A DNA stretch of 10,998 nucleotides from Erysipelotrichaceae bacterium. GTDB taxonomy: Bacteria; Bacillota_I; Bacilli_A; Erysipelotrichales; Erysipelotrichaceae. The notes below the pieces were generated by a model that was given only the letters and a program-made list of their open reading frames with translations, searched no databases and was not told where the DNA came from. Position numbers and translations under genes: made by a program. Of this stretch, positions 1 to 7,186 are shown piece after piece. The stretch's first letter is position 1. Each line of letters begins with the position of its first letter. The DNA is taken from assembly GCA_900759455.1 (NCBI GenBank), contig CAAEVI010000098.1:1-10998 (forward strand). The letters are read 5' to 3'.

Positions 1-336
1 CGTCCTCCCGGAGGATTTCTTCCTGATATGATTAATTTTGCCAATGATTTCGATATTTATGAAATATGGGCACAGATCATGATCGAGGATCATATCCTGA
101 TTCCTCCTCATCATCGTCACAGCTGTGCTTTTGCCGGCAGAAGAGATAACGTATCATACGCCCATACTGAATTTGAAATCAGTTCCCGTTATCGTGCCCA
201 ATTGAAAATGATGCAGCGTTTGCCGCAGGCACTTGCCAGCGCCATGGGAAATACAGTCAGTGTTGCCGTATTTGATACGATGGAAGAAGTAACAGAATTT
301 TTTAAATATGCATTGGAGAAAAAACATGGAAATTAA
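1..336 (+). CDS. ATP-grasp domain enzyme, C-terminal part (5' end outside window)
   Basis: The reading frame is open from base 1 and ends at a TAA at 334-336, so this is the last 111 residues of a longer protein; the ATG at base 28 is an internal methionine. The fragment opens with RPPGG followed by a PDMINFANDFDIYEIWA-like stretch. I recognise this as the segment just after the metal-binding E-x-N motif in carbamoyl-phosphate-synthase-like ATP-grasp proteins. It is followed by a conserved-looking CAFAGRRD stretch and an AMGN segment. ATP-grasp enzymes join a carboxylate to an amine or thiol through an acyl-phosphate; the substrate here cannot be told from the C-terminus. The last 11 bases overlap the next gene, which suggests an operon and translational coupling. 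The family call rests on remembered motif similarity, and the catalytic core is not visible. Confidence 0.62.
   Translation, partial: RPPGGFLPDMINFANDFDIYEIWAQIMIEDHILIPPHHRHSCAFAGRRDNVSYAHTEFEISSRYRAQLKMMQRLPQALASAMGNTVSVAVFDTMEEVTEFFKYALEKKHGN
315..318 (+). promoter_or_regulatory. Ribosome binding site fixing the HAD gene start
   Basis: GGAG at 315-318 lies 7 bases before the ATG at 326, inside the end of the upstream gene. An in-frame ATG at 308 would add six residues (MHWRKN), but those residues precede the normal family N-terminus and that ATG lacks a good site. The start at 326 is therefore preferred. Confidence 0.7.
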
Positions 337-997
337 AGCAGTAATTTTTGATATGGACGGAACTTTATTTGACAGTGAGCGACTGGCACAACGCATCTGG
401 TATCAGCTGGGAGAAGAATTTGAGCTTCCTGTTTGTGATGCTTTTCTGCGCGATCTCGCAGGAAGGGACTGGAACAGTGCTGCTCCGGTCTTTGCAAAAT
501 ACTTTCCAAAAGAGTGGCCGCTGCAACAAGTAAAAGACCGTCAGCGAGTACTGTTCGAAGAGTTTTATGCAACCCAGGGAGCTGATCCCAAACCCGGATT
601 CTATGAGATTTTATCATTCCTCAAACAAAGACAAATACCGATGGCCATTGCAACTTCCGCATTCATGAAATGTGTGCAGGCCAATCTGAAACACGCAGAC
701 GCAAACGACTACTTTGATGCGATCGTAACCGGTTATGATCCGGAAGTAAAAGCAGGCAAACCGGCGCCGGACATTTATCTCTGTGCGGCACGCCGGCTGC
801 AGGTACCGATTGAAAACTGTATCGTTGTCGAAGACTCTCCCACAGGCATTCTGGCTGCCGCTAATGCGGGTGCTTACCCTTTATTGATCCCGGATGCGGC
901 AAAAGTAGATGACGATATTCGTTCCAAGGCAACCTGGATCCTGGAACGATTAGATCAGATGATCCCTTTATTTGACAAGGAGGCGGAAATCAAATGA
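326..997 (+). CDS. HAD superfamily hydrolase (beta-phosphoglucomutase/phosphatase-like)
   Basis: This is a 223-residue soluble protein with all four HAD motifs. Motif I is FDMDGT with nucleophile D9 and general acid/base D11. Motif II is T110-S111, motif III is K145 in GKPAPD, and motif IV is E169-D170 in VVEDSPTG. The region between motifs I and II (about residues 16-80) is the right size for the small helical cap of subfamily IA. Members hydrolyse or transfer phosphate on small metabolites such as sugar phosphates or nucleotides, using Mg2+ and an aspartyl-phosphate. The length is usual for the family, but the substrate cannot be assigned. Its start lies inside the ATP-grasp gene and its stop overlaps the esterase start by 4 bases (ATGA), so the three genes are probably co-transcribed and act on related chemistry (inference). 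Confidence 0.9.
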   Translation: MEIKAVIFDMDGTLFDSERLAQRIWYQLGEEFELPVCDAFLRDLAGRDWNSAAPVFAKYFPKEWPLQQVKDRQRVLFEEFYATQGADPKPGFYEILSFLKQRQIPMAIATSAFMKCVQANLKHADANDYFDAIVTGYDPEVKAGKPAPDIYLCAARRLQVPIENCIVVEDSPTGILAAANAGAYPLLIPDAAKVDDDIRSKATWILERLDQMIPLFDKEAEIK

Positions 998-1746
998 TAT
1001 TCAAGAAGAATGTTTGGCTCACTCCTTTCAACATGGAACGTACGCTTCATATTTATGTTCCTGATGATGCTGAAAACAACACTCAGCGTTATCCGGTGCT
1101 GTACATGTTTGACGGTCACAATTTATTTGAAGACAGCGAAGCAACCTATGGCAAAAGCTGGGGACTCAAGGATTATCTGGATGAACACCGTGAAAAACTA
1201 ATCGTGATCGGCATGGAATGCAACCATGAAGGAAACAGCCGCCTGTCCGAATACTCTCCATTCCACTTCTACGACCGTAATCTCGGCATGATCGAAGGGT
1301 TTGGCAAAGAAACGATGGAATGGATCGTTCATGAACTGAAACCATTGATTGATCAAGAGCTCCCTACTCTTCCTGATCGTCCGAATACATGGATTGCAGG
1401 AAGCTCTATGGGAGGTTTAATGTCTCTTTATTCCATTACCCGTTATAACACTGTCTTCTCCAAGGCTGCCTGCCTTTCCCCTTTTCTTGCGCCGATGCGA
1501 AAAGAAATGATGGATGAATGCAGACATCCGCTGTTTCCTCAGACATCTGTTTATCTGTCTTGGGGCAGCAATGAGACCCGTTCAAAACGCAGCTTTGCTT
1601 ATATCAGTAAAGTAAATCTGGAAATGGCAAACATTTTGAATCAGCAAGACATCGATCTCTATCTTAATCTTGTTGTCGGCGGTCAGCACTGCGAAGCCTG
1701 CTGGGAAAAGGAAATTCCAGTATTTATGAATTTTTTCAAAAAATAG
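994..1746 (+). CDS. Alpha/beta-hydrolase esterase (putative esterase family, esterase D-like)
   Basis: A 250-residue protein with no signal peptide or membrane segment, so probably cytosolic. It opens with the beta-sandwich start typical of the putative esterase family (RTLHIYVP, then YPVLYMFDGHN near residues 33-43). The nucleophile elbow is G136-S-S-M-G140, which makes S138 the likely catalytic serine. H232 in GGQHCEACW near the C-terminus is the likely catalytic histidine. The acid residue is not certain; the segment around SWGSNET is a candidate. Family members cleave esters or thioesters of small molecules, or siderophore and sugar esters. AAGGAGG at 977-983 lies 10 bases before the ATG. 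The start overlaps the HAD stop by 4 bases, and a terminator follows at once. The substrate is unknown. Confidence 0.85.
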   Translation: MIFKKNVWLTPFNMERTLHIYVPDDAENNTQRYPVLYMFDGHNLFEDSEATYGKSWGLKDYLDEHREKLIVIGMECNHEGNSRLSEYSPFHFYDRNLGMIEGFGKETMEWIVHELKPLIDQELPTLPDRPNTWIAGSSMGGLMSLYSITRYNTVFSKAACLSPFLAPMRKEMMDECRHPLFPQTSVYLSWGSNETRSKRSFAYISKVNLEMANILNQQDIDLYLNLVVGGQHCEACWEKEIPVFMNFFKK

Positions 1747-1768
1747 GCACTTGCACAGTGCCTTTTTT
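1745..1768 (+). terminator. Rho-independent terminator after the esterase
   Basis: Stem GGCACT (1746-1751), loop TGCAC and AGTGCC (1757-1762) form six perfect pairs, extended by A1745-T1763. A run of six T residues (1763-1768) follows. The hairpin begins on the last base of the TAG stop codon, so the cluster ends here with essentially no 3' spacer. Confidence 0.85.
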
Positions 1769-1779
1769 CTTCCTATAAT
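1751..1779 (+). promoter_or_regulatory. Candidate sigma-A promoter for the metallophosphoesterase gene
   Basis: A perfect TATAAT (1774-1779) sits 17 bases after TTGCAC (1751-1756), a weak -35 with only TTG conserved. The -35 falls in the loop of the upstream terminator and the spacer contains its T run. Predicted start of transcription is near 1786, leaving a very short leader (about 14 bases) before the ATG at 1800. The -10 is convincing; the -35 is weak. Confidence 0.5.
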
Positions 1780-1787
1780 AAAATACC

Positions 1788-1793
1788 GAGGTG
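1788..1793 (+). promoter_or_regulatory. Ribosome binding site fixing the metallophosphoesterase start
   Basis: GAGGTG (1788-1793) is 6 bases before ATG 1800. The alternative in-frame start is the GTG at 1791, but that GTG is itself part of this ribosome site, which argues for ATG 1800. Confidence 0.7.
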
Positions 1794-1799
1794 AAGCAA

Positions 1800-2888
1800 A
1801 TGGACAGAAGCGTAAAAGTAAAGGAACTTCATCCGATCACATCGCAGCGCATGATCATAATTTCAGACATTCACGGCAATCTGAATACATTCAAAAAATT
1901 GTTATGCAGAACTGGTTACGATCTTAATAACGATCATTTGTTCCTGCTTGGCGATCTGATGGAAAAAGGACCGGACAATCTGGCTACTTTAAGGTTTATC
2001 ATGGAGCTTGCTCAACATGAAAACGTCCATGTTTTAATGGGAAACTGCGATTTTGTCTGTAAAAATATAGTTCACTATTATAATCTTGAATTCTTAAAAG
2101 GAATCCTGATGGAACGAAAAGAAAGCATCCTGCATGAAATGGCGGCTCAGCTTCAGATTCATATTGACAGCAACAGCGATATGCATCATATCTGTGATGT
2201 ATTGCTGGAACATTTTGAACAAGAATTAAAATGGGTCGATACACTGCCGCAGGTCATTAGCTGCGGCAATTATATTTTTGCCCATTCCGGCATCATGGAT
2301 GAAGAACATTACGGCAGCGATTTTCGCGAAGTACTGGTTTACCCCCATTTTCTTTTAAAAGGCGATTCTTTCCAACGCTATGTCATCGTCGGGCACATGC
2401 CGGTAAGCGAATACTGCCAGGGTATTGCCAATTTCTCTCCGATTATCAATGAGCGCAAGCACATCATTTCAATAGATGGAGGAAATATTGTCAAAAAAGC
2501 CGGACAATTGAATGCCTTTATCATTGAAAGGGATAAATTTTCATATGTAAGTGCCGATGAACTTCCTATCGTTCATGCGGCATGTGACGTTACACCTGAA
2601 AATCGTGAACCGCTGTTTATAACCTGGCGTGAAAGTGAAGTCAGGATCCTGAAGAAAGACAAAAATCGGGATTATTGTCTCCATCTTGCCAGCAAAAGAA
2701 AACTATGGATCGATCACGCTTTTCTTCACGAACAAAACGGCATATGGAAGGCAGATGATTTTACCACATATCAGATGCCCTTAAAACGAGGAGAGGCGCT
2801 TTCTCTCGTTCAACACTACGGTGCATACGCCATCATAAAAAAAGAAGGAATCCTGGGCTGGTGCCATGCAAGACACCTTTGCCGGTGA
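1800..2888 (+). CDS. PPP-like metallophosphoesterase with C-terminal SH3-like region
   Basis: A 362-residue soluble protein. Residues about 17-240 are a calcineurin-like phosphoesterase of the PPP/ApaH/PrpE type. It has SDIHGN (D23, H25), GDLMEKGPDN (D52), GNCD (N82), AHSGI (H162), VGHMP (H199) and IDGG (D226). These would bind two metal ions and hydrolyse phosphoester, phosphoprotein or dinucleoside polyphosphate bonds. Two motifs are unusual: GDxxDRG reads GDLMEKG, and GNHE reads GNCD, so the usual acid-base histidine is a cysteine. Residues about 255-362 are extra compared with plain PrpE-like enzymes. Their end (RGEALSLVQHYGAYAII then LGWCHARHL) resembles a bacterial SH3 fold, a binding module. 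The gene is alone between terminators, probably a single-gene unit. Substrate unknown. Confidence 0.8.
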   Translation: MDRSVKVKELHPITSQRMIIISDIHGNLNTFKKLLCRTGYDLNNDHLFLLGDLMEKGPDNLATLRFIMELAQHENVHVLMGNCDFVCKNIVHYYNLEFLKGILMERKESILHEMAAQLQIHIDSNSDMHHICDVLLEHFEQELKWVDTLPQVISCGNYIFAHSGIMDEEHYGSDFREVLVYPHFLLKGDSFQRYVIVGHMPVSEYCQGIANFSPIINERKHIISIDGGNIVKKAGQLNAFIIERDKFSYVSADELPIVHAACDVTPENREPLFITWRESEVRILKKDKNRDYCLHLASKRKLWIDHAFLHEQNGIWKADDFTTYQMPLKRGEALSLVQHYGAYAIIKKEGILGWCHARHLCR

Positions 2889-2898
2889 TTCCTTTTTT
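2847..2898. terminator. Possible two-way terminator between convergent genes
   Basis: GGAATC (2847-2852) pairs with GATTCC (2887-2892), and T6 follows at 2893-2898. On the other strand the mirrored arm runs into a T-rich tract from the A-rich bases 2837-2846. The 34-base interior can form a small inner stem (GGTG 2860-2863 with CACC 2874-2877). The structure lies over the last codons and stop of the metallophosphoesterase gene and just past the aldolase stop. The long loop makes it weaker than the other terminators here. Confidence 0.5.
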
Positions 2899-2900
2899 GT

Positions 2901-3929
2901 TTATTTATACAGTTCTGACAATTTAGCGCAGAATAAGTCAACAGCCTCGGTCGATGTATCCCAGGAAGTAACGATACGGATTGCCGTATGATCGTCGTCT
3001 ATTTTTTGCCAGTCACCAAGCTCAAACTGCTCCCGCAGCTTTTCTAATGCTTCGTTTTCCAGAATCGGAAAAATCTGATTTGTCTCTGACTCGATCAACA
3101 TACGGATACCGCATGCCTTCATTGCTTCCGCAATCTTCTGTGCCATTTCATTGGCGTGAGATGCAAGGCGCATATATAAGCCGTTTGACAGCAAAACATC
3201 AAACTGCAGACCGAGCAGACGTCCTTTAGCCAGCATACCGCCGTTTTGTTTAATATGATAACGGAAATCAGGCTTCAACTGATCATTTACGATTACCAGT
3301 GCCTCGCCAAATAAAGCTCCGTTTTTTGTTCCTCCGATATAAAACACATCACACAGTTTCGGCAGATCGCTTAACTTCAGATCATTATGCTGTGCGCACA
3401 GCGCATTTCCCAAACGCGCTCCGTCCAAAAACAGATATAATCCTTTTTCATGGCATAGATCACTGATTGCCTTCAGCTGATCATAAGTATAATATGTTCC
3501 CAGTTCGGTCGCATCTGAAAGATAGACCATGGCCGGTTTCACCATGTGTTCATCTGTATGTGAAGCCAAGATTGCTTCAATATCTTCACATGTTACTCTT
3601 CCCTGATCCCCTTTTCCATAAAGCACTTTGTGACCACTGTTTTCAATTGCCCCTGTCTCATGCACATTGATATGACCGCTTTCTACCGTAATGACTGCCT
3701 CATGCGGACGTAGCGAAGCGGCAATCACTGTTTTGTTGCACTGTGTGCCTCCAACGAGAAAATGGACATCACACGCTTCATAATCAATCTCTTTTTTTAT
3801 TTTTTCCGCTGCCTTTGCACAGTAATCATCCAGGCCGTAGCCGCAACTTTGCAGATGATTTGTTTCCAGCAGCCGGCACATGATTTCATCACATGCCCCT
3901 TCACTGTAATCATTTACAAATGAAATCAT
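2901..3929 (-). CDS. ltaE: Low-specificity threonine aldolase-type PLP enzyme (beta-eliminating lyase family)
   Basis: A 342-residue fold-type I PLP enzyme, the usual length for low-specificity L-threonine aldolases. K202 in GGTKNG is the expected Schiff-base lysine. D169 and R172 in LFLDGARLGNA fit the cofactor-binding Asp and neighbouring Arg. H86 in ESGHINVHETGA fits the histidine that stacks on the PLP ring. GGTQCNKT (60-67) fits the phosphate-binding turn. These enzymes cleave threonine or allo-threonine to glycine and acetaldehyde, and often other beta-hydroxy amino acids. The start is supported by AAGAAGGG (complement of 3936-3943), 6 bases upstream. It is transcribed divergently from the M42 peptidase. 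Stereochemical preference cannot be read from sequence, and related beta-eliminating lyases remain possible. Confidence 0.85.
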   Translation of the reverse strand: MISFVNDYSEGACDEIMCRLLETNHLQSCGYGLDDYCAKAAEKIKKEIDYEACDVHFLVGGTQCNKTVIAASLRPHEAVITVESGHINVHETGAIENSGHKVLYGKGDQGRVTCEDIEAILASHTDEHMVKPAMVYLSDATELGTYYTYDQLKAISDLCHEKGLYLFLDGARLGNALCAQHNDLKLSDLPKLCDVFYIGGTKNGALFGEALVIVNDQLKPDFRYHIKQNGGMLAKGRLLGLQFDVLLSNGLYMRLASHANEMAQKIAEAMKACGIRMLIESETNQIFPILENEALEKLREQFELGDWQKIDDDHTAIRIVTSWDTSTEAVDLFCAKLSELYK

Positions 3930-3961
3930 TTTTAACCCTTCTTTCCAAACATCCTTTTATT

Positions 3962-3990
3962 AGGATACCACATCGCATGTCATATGAAAA
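3962..3990 (-). promoter_or_regulatory. Weak candidate promoter for the threonine aldolase gene
   Basis: On the minus strand, TTTTCA (complement of 3985-3990) is followed after 17 bases by TATCCT (complement of 3962-3967). Each box matches consensus at four of six positions. The predicted start of transcription is near 3955. A small inverted repeat, ATCCT-6-AGGAT (3951-3966), overlaps the -10 and the predicted start. Confidence 0.3.
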
Positions 3991-4011
3991 TACCTTCTTT
4001 ACATGATCACA

Positions 4012-4039
4012 TTGTAAATATTTTAAAAATGACTATACT
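4012..4039 (+). promoter_or_regulatory. Candidate sigma-A promoter for the M42 peptidase gene
   Basis: TTGTAA (4012-4017), a 16-base spacer and TATACT (4034-4039) match consensus at four and five of six positions. The surroundings are AT-rich. Predicted transcription start is near 4046, followed by AGGAGG (4054-4059), which is 8 bases before the ATG at 4068. Confidence 0.6.
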
Positions 4040-4067
4040 TAAAAGAAGAGAATAGGAGGAAAACAAG

Positions 4068-5105
4068 ATGCATACAATTGATAAAGAATATCTGCTTGCT
4101 TTTGCAGACAAACTGCTGCACATTGATTCACCGAGCGGCTATACGATGAATGCCATTCAATACATGGAAGAGGAAGCTGCGAGACTGGGATATTTCTGCA
4201 GCCGAAATGCAAAAGGTAATTTGCTCATCCAAGTGGAAGGAAGAGATAAAGAGCACACACTGGCACTCAGCTCTCACTGTGATACACTCGGTCTTATGGT
4301 GCGTTCCATCAAAGAAAACGGCTATTTAAGTGTTACGCCCATCGGCTCCCCTACGCTGCCTACCCTTGACTCTGAATACTGCCGGATCATTACCAGAAAT
4401 CAAAAAGTATATACCGGTACCATTTTGTGCACCTCTGCTGCAAAACACGTTCATCCTGAGGCCGGTTCTCTGCCGCGCACGGCAGAAACCCTGGAAGTCC
4501 GTATTGACGAAATGGTAAAGACAAAAGAAGATGTGCTCAAACTTGGTATTTCCAACGGAGACTATATTGCCATTGATCCGAAAACTGTCATTACAGACAG
4601 CGGATTTATCAAGTCCAGATTTCTGGATGACAAAATCAGCTGTGCCTGCCTGTTTACAACTCTGCATTATATGAAGGAACACCAGATTACGCCGAAACAG
4701 AACCTGTTGTTCATCTTCAGTACTTATGAGGAAGTCGGACATGGAGCTGCCTGGCTGCCACAGGAAGTTGATGCAATGCTTGCAGTCGATATGGGATGTA
4801 TCGGACTCGATCTTAGCTGCACAGAATATGATGTCAGCATCTGCGCCAAAGACAGCAGCGGACCATATGACTATATCATGACCTCAAAACTGATCGAACT
4901 TGCAAAGAAGCACAGTCTTGATTATGCGGTGGATATTTACCCAATGTACGGAAGTGATGTATCAGCCGCTTTAAAAGGAGGCAATAACATCCGCGGAGCT
5001 CTGATCGGTCCTGGTGTCCATGCTTCACATGGCATGGAACGCACGCATATCAAGGCATTACAAAACACGATCCAGCTCTTGCTCGCCTATATCATTGAAG
5101 AATAA
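4068..5105 (+). CDS. M42 family metallo-aminopeptidase (glutamyl aminopeptidase/FrvX/YsdC-like)
   Basis: A 345-residue cytosolic protein, the usual length of the family. Metal and catalytic residues are in order: H70 and D72 in SSHCDTLG, D187 in RFLDDK (bridging ligand), E221-E222 in TYEEVGHGAA (base and ligand), D241 in AVDMG, and H321 in HASHGMERTH. Residues about 75-165 form the inserted dimerisation/PDZ-like domain of M42 enzymes. Family members form large dodecameric shells that trim amino acids from short peptides, using two Zn or Co ions. The very N-terminus (residues 14-29, ending SPSGYTMNA) is the normal family start. The gene has its own promoter and AGGAGG site, and a terminator 11 bases after the stop, so it is probably a single-gene unit. 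The preferred peptide end is unknown. Confidence 0.88.
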   Translation: MHTIDKEYLLAFADKLLHIDSPSGYTMNAIQYMEEEAARLGYFCSRNAKGNLLIQVEGRDKEHTLALSSHCDTLGLMVRSIKENGYLSVTPIGSPTLPTLDSEYCRIITRNQKVYTGTILCTSAAKHVHPEAGSLPRTAETLEVRIDEMVKTKEDVLKLGISNGDYIAIDPKTVITDSGFIKSRFLDDKISCACLFTTLHYMKEHQITPKQNLLFIFSTYEEVGHGAAWLPQEVDAMLAVDMGCIGLDLSCTEYDVSICAKDSSGPYDYIMTSKLIELAKKHSLDYAVDIYPMYGSDVSAALKGGNNIRGALIGPGVHASHGMERTHIKALQNTIQLLLAYIIEE

Positions 5106-5116
5106 CAACGATATAT

Positions 5117-5150
5117 AAAAAAGGTTCGGTCACTGTACACCGAGCCTTTT
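5117..5150. terminator. Two-way rho-independent terminator between the peptidase and helicase genes
   Basis: GGTTCGGT (5123-5130) pairs with ACCGAGCC (5139-5146) with one G-T wobble around an 8-base loop. A residues at 5117-5122 on one side and T residues at 5147-5150 on the other extend the stem and give U tails on both strands, longer in the minus direction (T6) than in the plus direction (T4). It serves two convergent genes. Confidence 0.85.
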
Positions 5151-5167
5151 ATGATTTATCGTCTATA

Positions 5168-7165
5168 TTAATGAAATGCGATCAGTCCGCTTTCAAGACA
5201 GGCTGAAAGCTTCAGTCGTTTTGCGACACCGTCACCAAAAACAATTTCTATCTCATCATCCTCCAGGTTTACGCGGCGAACACGTCCGCTGCCAAGGCTT
5301 TGGTGAATGATACGTTTTCCGGGACGAAGATTTGCCTTGGTCGGCTGTTTGCGTTTTGCTTCTTTAACGGTTGCTTTATCCTTGGCATCCGTTGTTTTCA
5401 TCAAATGATAGAGATCATTGATAAACGCATGCGGCTGCATTCTCTGCATAAAGGCTGTTTTGGCAACCAGAAAGACCATATTCTTGGAAACCTTCGACAA
5501 AACACTGTATAAAAGCTTCTGTTCCAACTGCTGATCCGGAAAAACCTGATAAAAGGCATCCAGACAATCCAGGAAACAAACCTTCTCAAATTCTTTTCCT
5601 TTGACCTGTGAGAAACTATACAGCTGTGTGGCATGCACTTGATCATCTCCGAGTGATTCCAGTTCGGCAAGACGCTTCAACAGCTGCAGCGGTTCAGGAT
5701 AACGCTGCGCCATGGTCGCAAATACAAGAATATTCGGATTCTTGATCGTCACACCTTTTTCCTTTATATAATCTTCATAATGGAGTTTTGTCAGCACAAA
5801 CAAAAGCAGCTTGATCGAATCCAGACGCTGTGCTATACGGATCTCCTCGATATGCATGATGACCCTGTTTTTTACGGAAGAGCGAATATTGCTGTTTACG
5901 ATTGCACTGTAAACATCCAAAGATTCATCCTGATGAAGGCACTGACCAACCTCATTCAGGTTACGCTCGCTCAAACAGAAACCGATTTTCTTTTGTACCG
6001 CACAAAAAGCCTTGAAATCACTTGGATCGATCATCAGGCGGAAAAGATTTACTAAATCATGGATCGTATTGTCACGGTAAAATCCGTGAAAGTCGGAAAC
6101 CGTAAATGAAAGACCTTCCTGATCAAGAAGATCTGCTAACGGAAGCAGTGTAAAATGTTCTCTCGCCAAAAAGACTGTATTCGGATCGTTTTTTGCCAAT
6201 ACTAGTGCATTGCGATAAGATGCTTCAAGATCCTTAGCGGTAATAAATCGAACAACTGAATCATCCTGAAGATGAAAATCATGTTCGCTGTGCATGAACT
6301 TCTGAATCATTTCATCGATATTTACATCACAGCGGTAATTTTCAGAAAGCTCAATATGCCGTGCATCCGGATATGATGAGGCAAAGCCGTCAAAGCTCAT
6401 CGCATAAGGTGCATGATTACCTGCAAACTGATCAAGATCAACGAACAAAACGATCATCGTATCCTCATTGCTGATTAGCTTTAAGATCATATAAGCAGAA
6501 AACGACAAGTTTTGCGCATCATCAACATGAATATATCGATAATGATTCATTAACTGTGTACGCAGCTGACTGTCTTTGAGCAGACACTGATATGCTTCCG
6601 CCATCAAATCTTCATAGCTCATCAATGATCGCTGCTTTTTATACTGCTCGAACTGCTGATACAGATGCGGAAAATCAATGCCCGGATAAGAAATTTTGGC
6701 AATTTCCGAATTAGGCAGCAACAGTCCTTTACATTCGCTCAATTTGCGATAAACCTGATCCAGCTCGTAATGATTCATGCGTACTTCAAAGCAGTCAGTG
6801 ATTATCTTAGAGACCTGGTGCCGAAAGTCTCTTGATACATGAGGATCTTGTCCGCCGTGAAGTTTATTATAACGATGAATGACGTTATAACAAAACTGAT
6901 AAAACGTGCGGAATATCGGCTGATCATCTTCACCGAGCGGATCAAATTCGCTCTTCCACAAATAACTCAGATGAGTAGTGTCTTCCTTATATGCAACTAT
7001 ATTCAATGTGTTTTTGAACGAGATCTGCAAATTTTTCAAATACTGCAGACGGTTTAAGAATAGTGTCGTTTTTCCGCTTCCGGATCGCCCACTGACGTAA
7101 ACCCTCCCCTCAGTTTGAAACAATGGGAGCAGCTGCTCACTTTGTTCAAAATGATTCTCTTCCAT
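5168..7165 (-). CDS. UvrD/PcrA-like superfamily 1 helicase with altered catalytic motifs
   Basis: A 665-residue protein. Walker A is G26-RSGSGKT. Motif Ib-like RTFYQFCYNVI is at 86-96, motif II VDDAQ at 214-218, motif III VDLDQF at 242-247, motif IV-like ENYR at 275-278, motif V-like FSQVKGKEF at 518-526, and motif VI-like LLYSVLSKVSK at 551-561. Residues 614-665 (PGKRIIHQSLGSGRVRRV onward) match the C-terminal Tudor-like module of PcrA/UvrD, which binds RNA polymerase in known members. Known relatives unwind DNA 3' to 5' or strip proteins from it. Oddities: motif II has Asp where Glu is usual, motif III lacks its Gly, motif VI has Lys558 where the sensor Arg is usual, and the Q motif and motif Ia are hard to see. 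It is somewhat shorter than PcrA. The start has AAAGGGGA (complement of 7171-7178) upstream. A divergent paralogue of PcrA is likelier than PcrA itself. Confidence 0.8.
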   Translation of the reverse strand: MEENHFEQSEQLLPLFQTEGRVYVSGRSGSGKTTLFLNRLQYLKNLQISFKNTLNIVAYKEDTTHLSYLWKSEFDPLGEDDQPIFRTFYQFCYNVIHRYNKLHGGQDPHVSRDFRHQVSKIITDCFEVRMNHYELDQVYRKLSECKGLLLPNSEIAKISYPGIDFPHLYQQFEQYKKQRSLMSYEDLMAEAYQCLLKDSQLRTQLMNHYRYIHVDDAQNLSFSAYMILKLISNEDTMIVLFVDLDQFAGNHAPYAMSFDGFASSYPDARHIELSENYRCDVNIDEMIQKFMHSEHDFHLQDDSVVRFITAKDLEASYRNALVLAKNDPNTVFLAREHFTLLPLADLLDQEGLSFTVSDFHGFYRDNTIHDLVNLFRLMIDPSDFKAFCAVQKKIGFCLSERNLNEVGQCLHQDESLDVYSAIVNSNIRSSVKNRVIMHIEEIRIAQRLDSIKLLLFVLTKLHYEDYIKEKGVTIKNPNILVFATMAQRYPEPLQLLKRLAELESLGDDQVHATQLYSFSQVKGKEFEKVCFLDCLDAFYQVFPDQQLEQKLLYSVLSKVSKNMVFLVAKTAFMQRMQPHAFINDLYHLMKTTDAKDKATVKEAKRKQPTKANLRPGKRIIHQSLGSGRVRRVNLEDDEIEIVFGDGVAKRLKLSACLESGLIAFH

Positions 7166-7186
7166 TACAATCCCCTTTCTCCTTTT

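Noticed and set aside
308..325. Upstream ATG for the HAD gene adding MHWRKN.
   Set aside because: The ribosome site GGAG at 315-318 falls inside this extension and points to ATG 326, which also gives the normal family N-terminus.
4326..4742. Minus-strand open frame of 138 codons opposite the M42 peptidase.
   Set aside because: Antisense to a complete, motif-rich peptidase gene, with no recognisable product.
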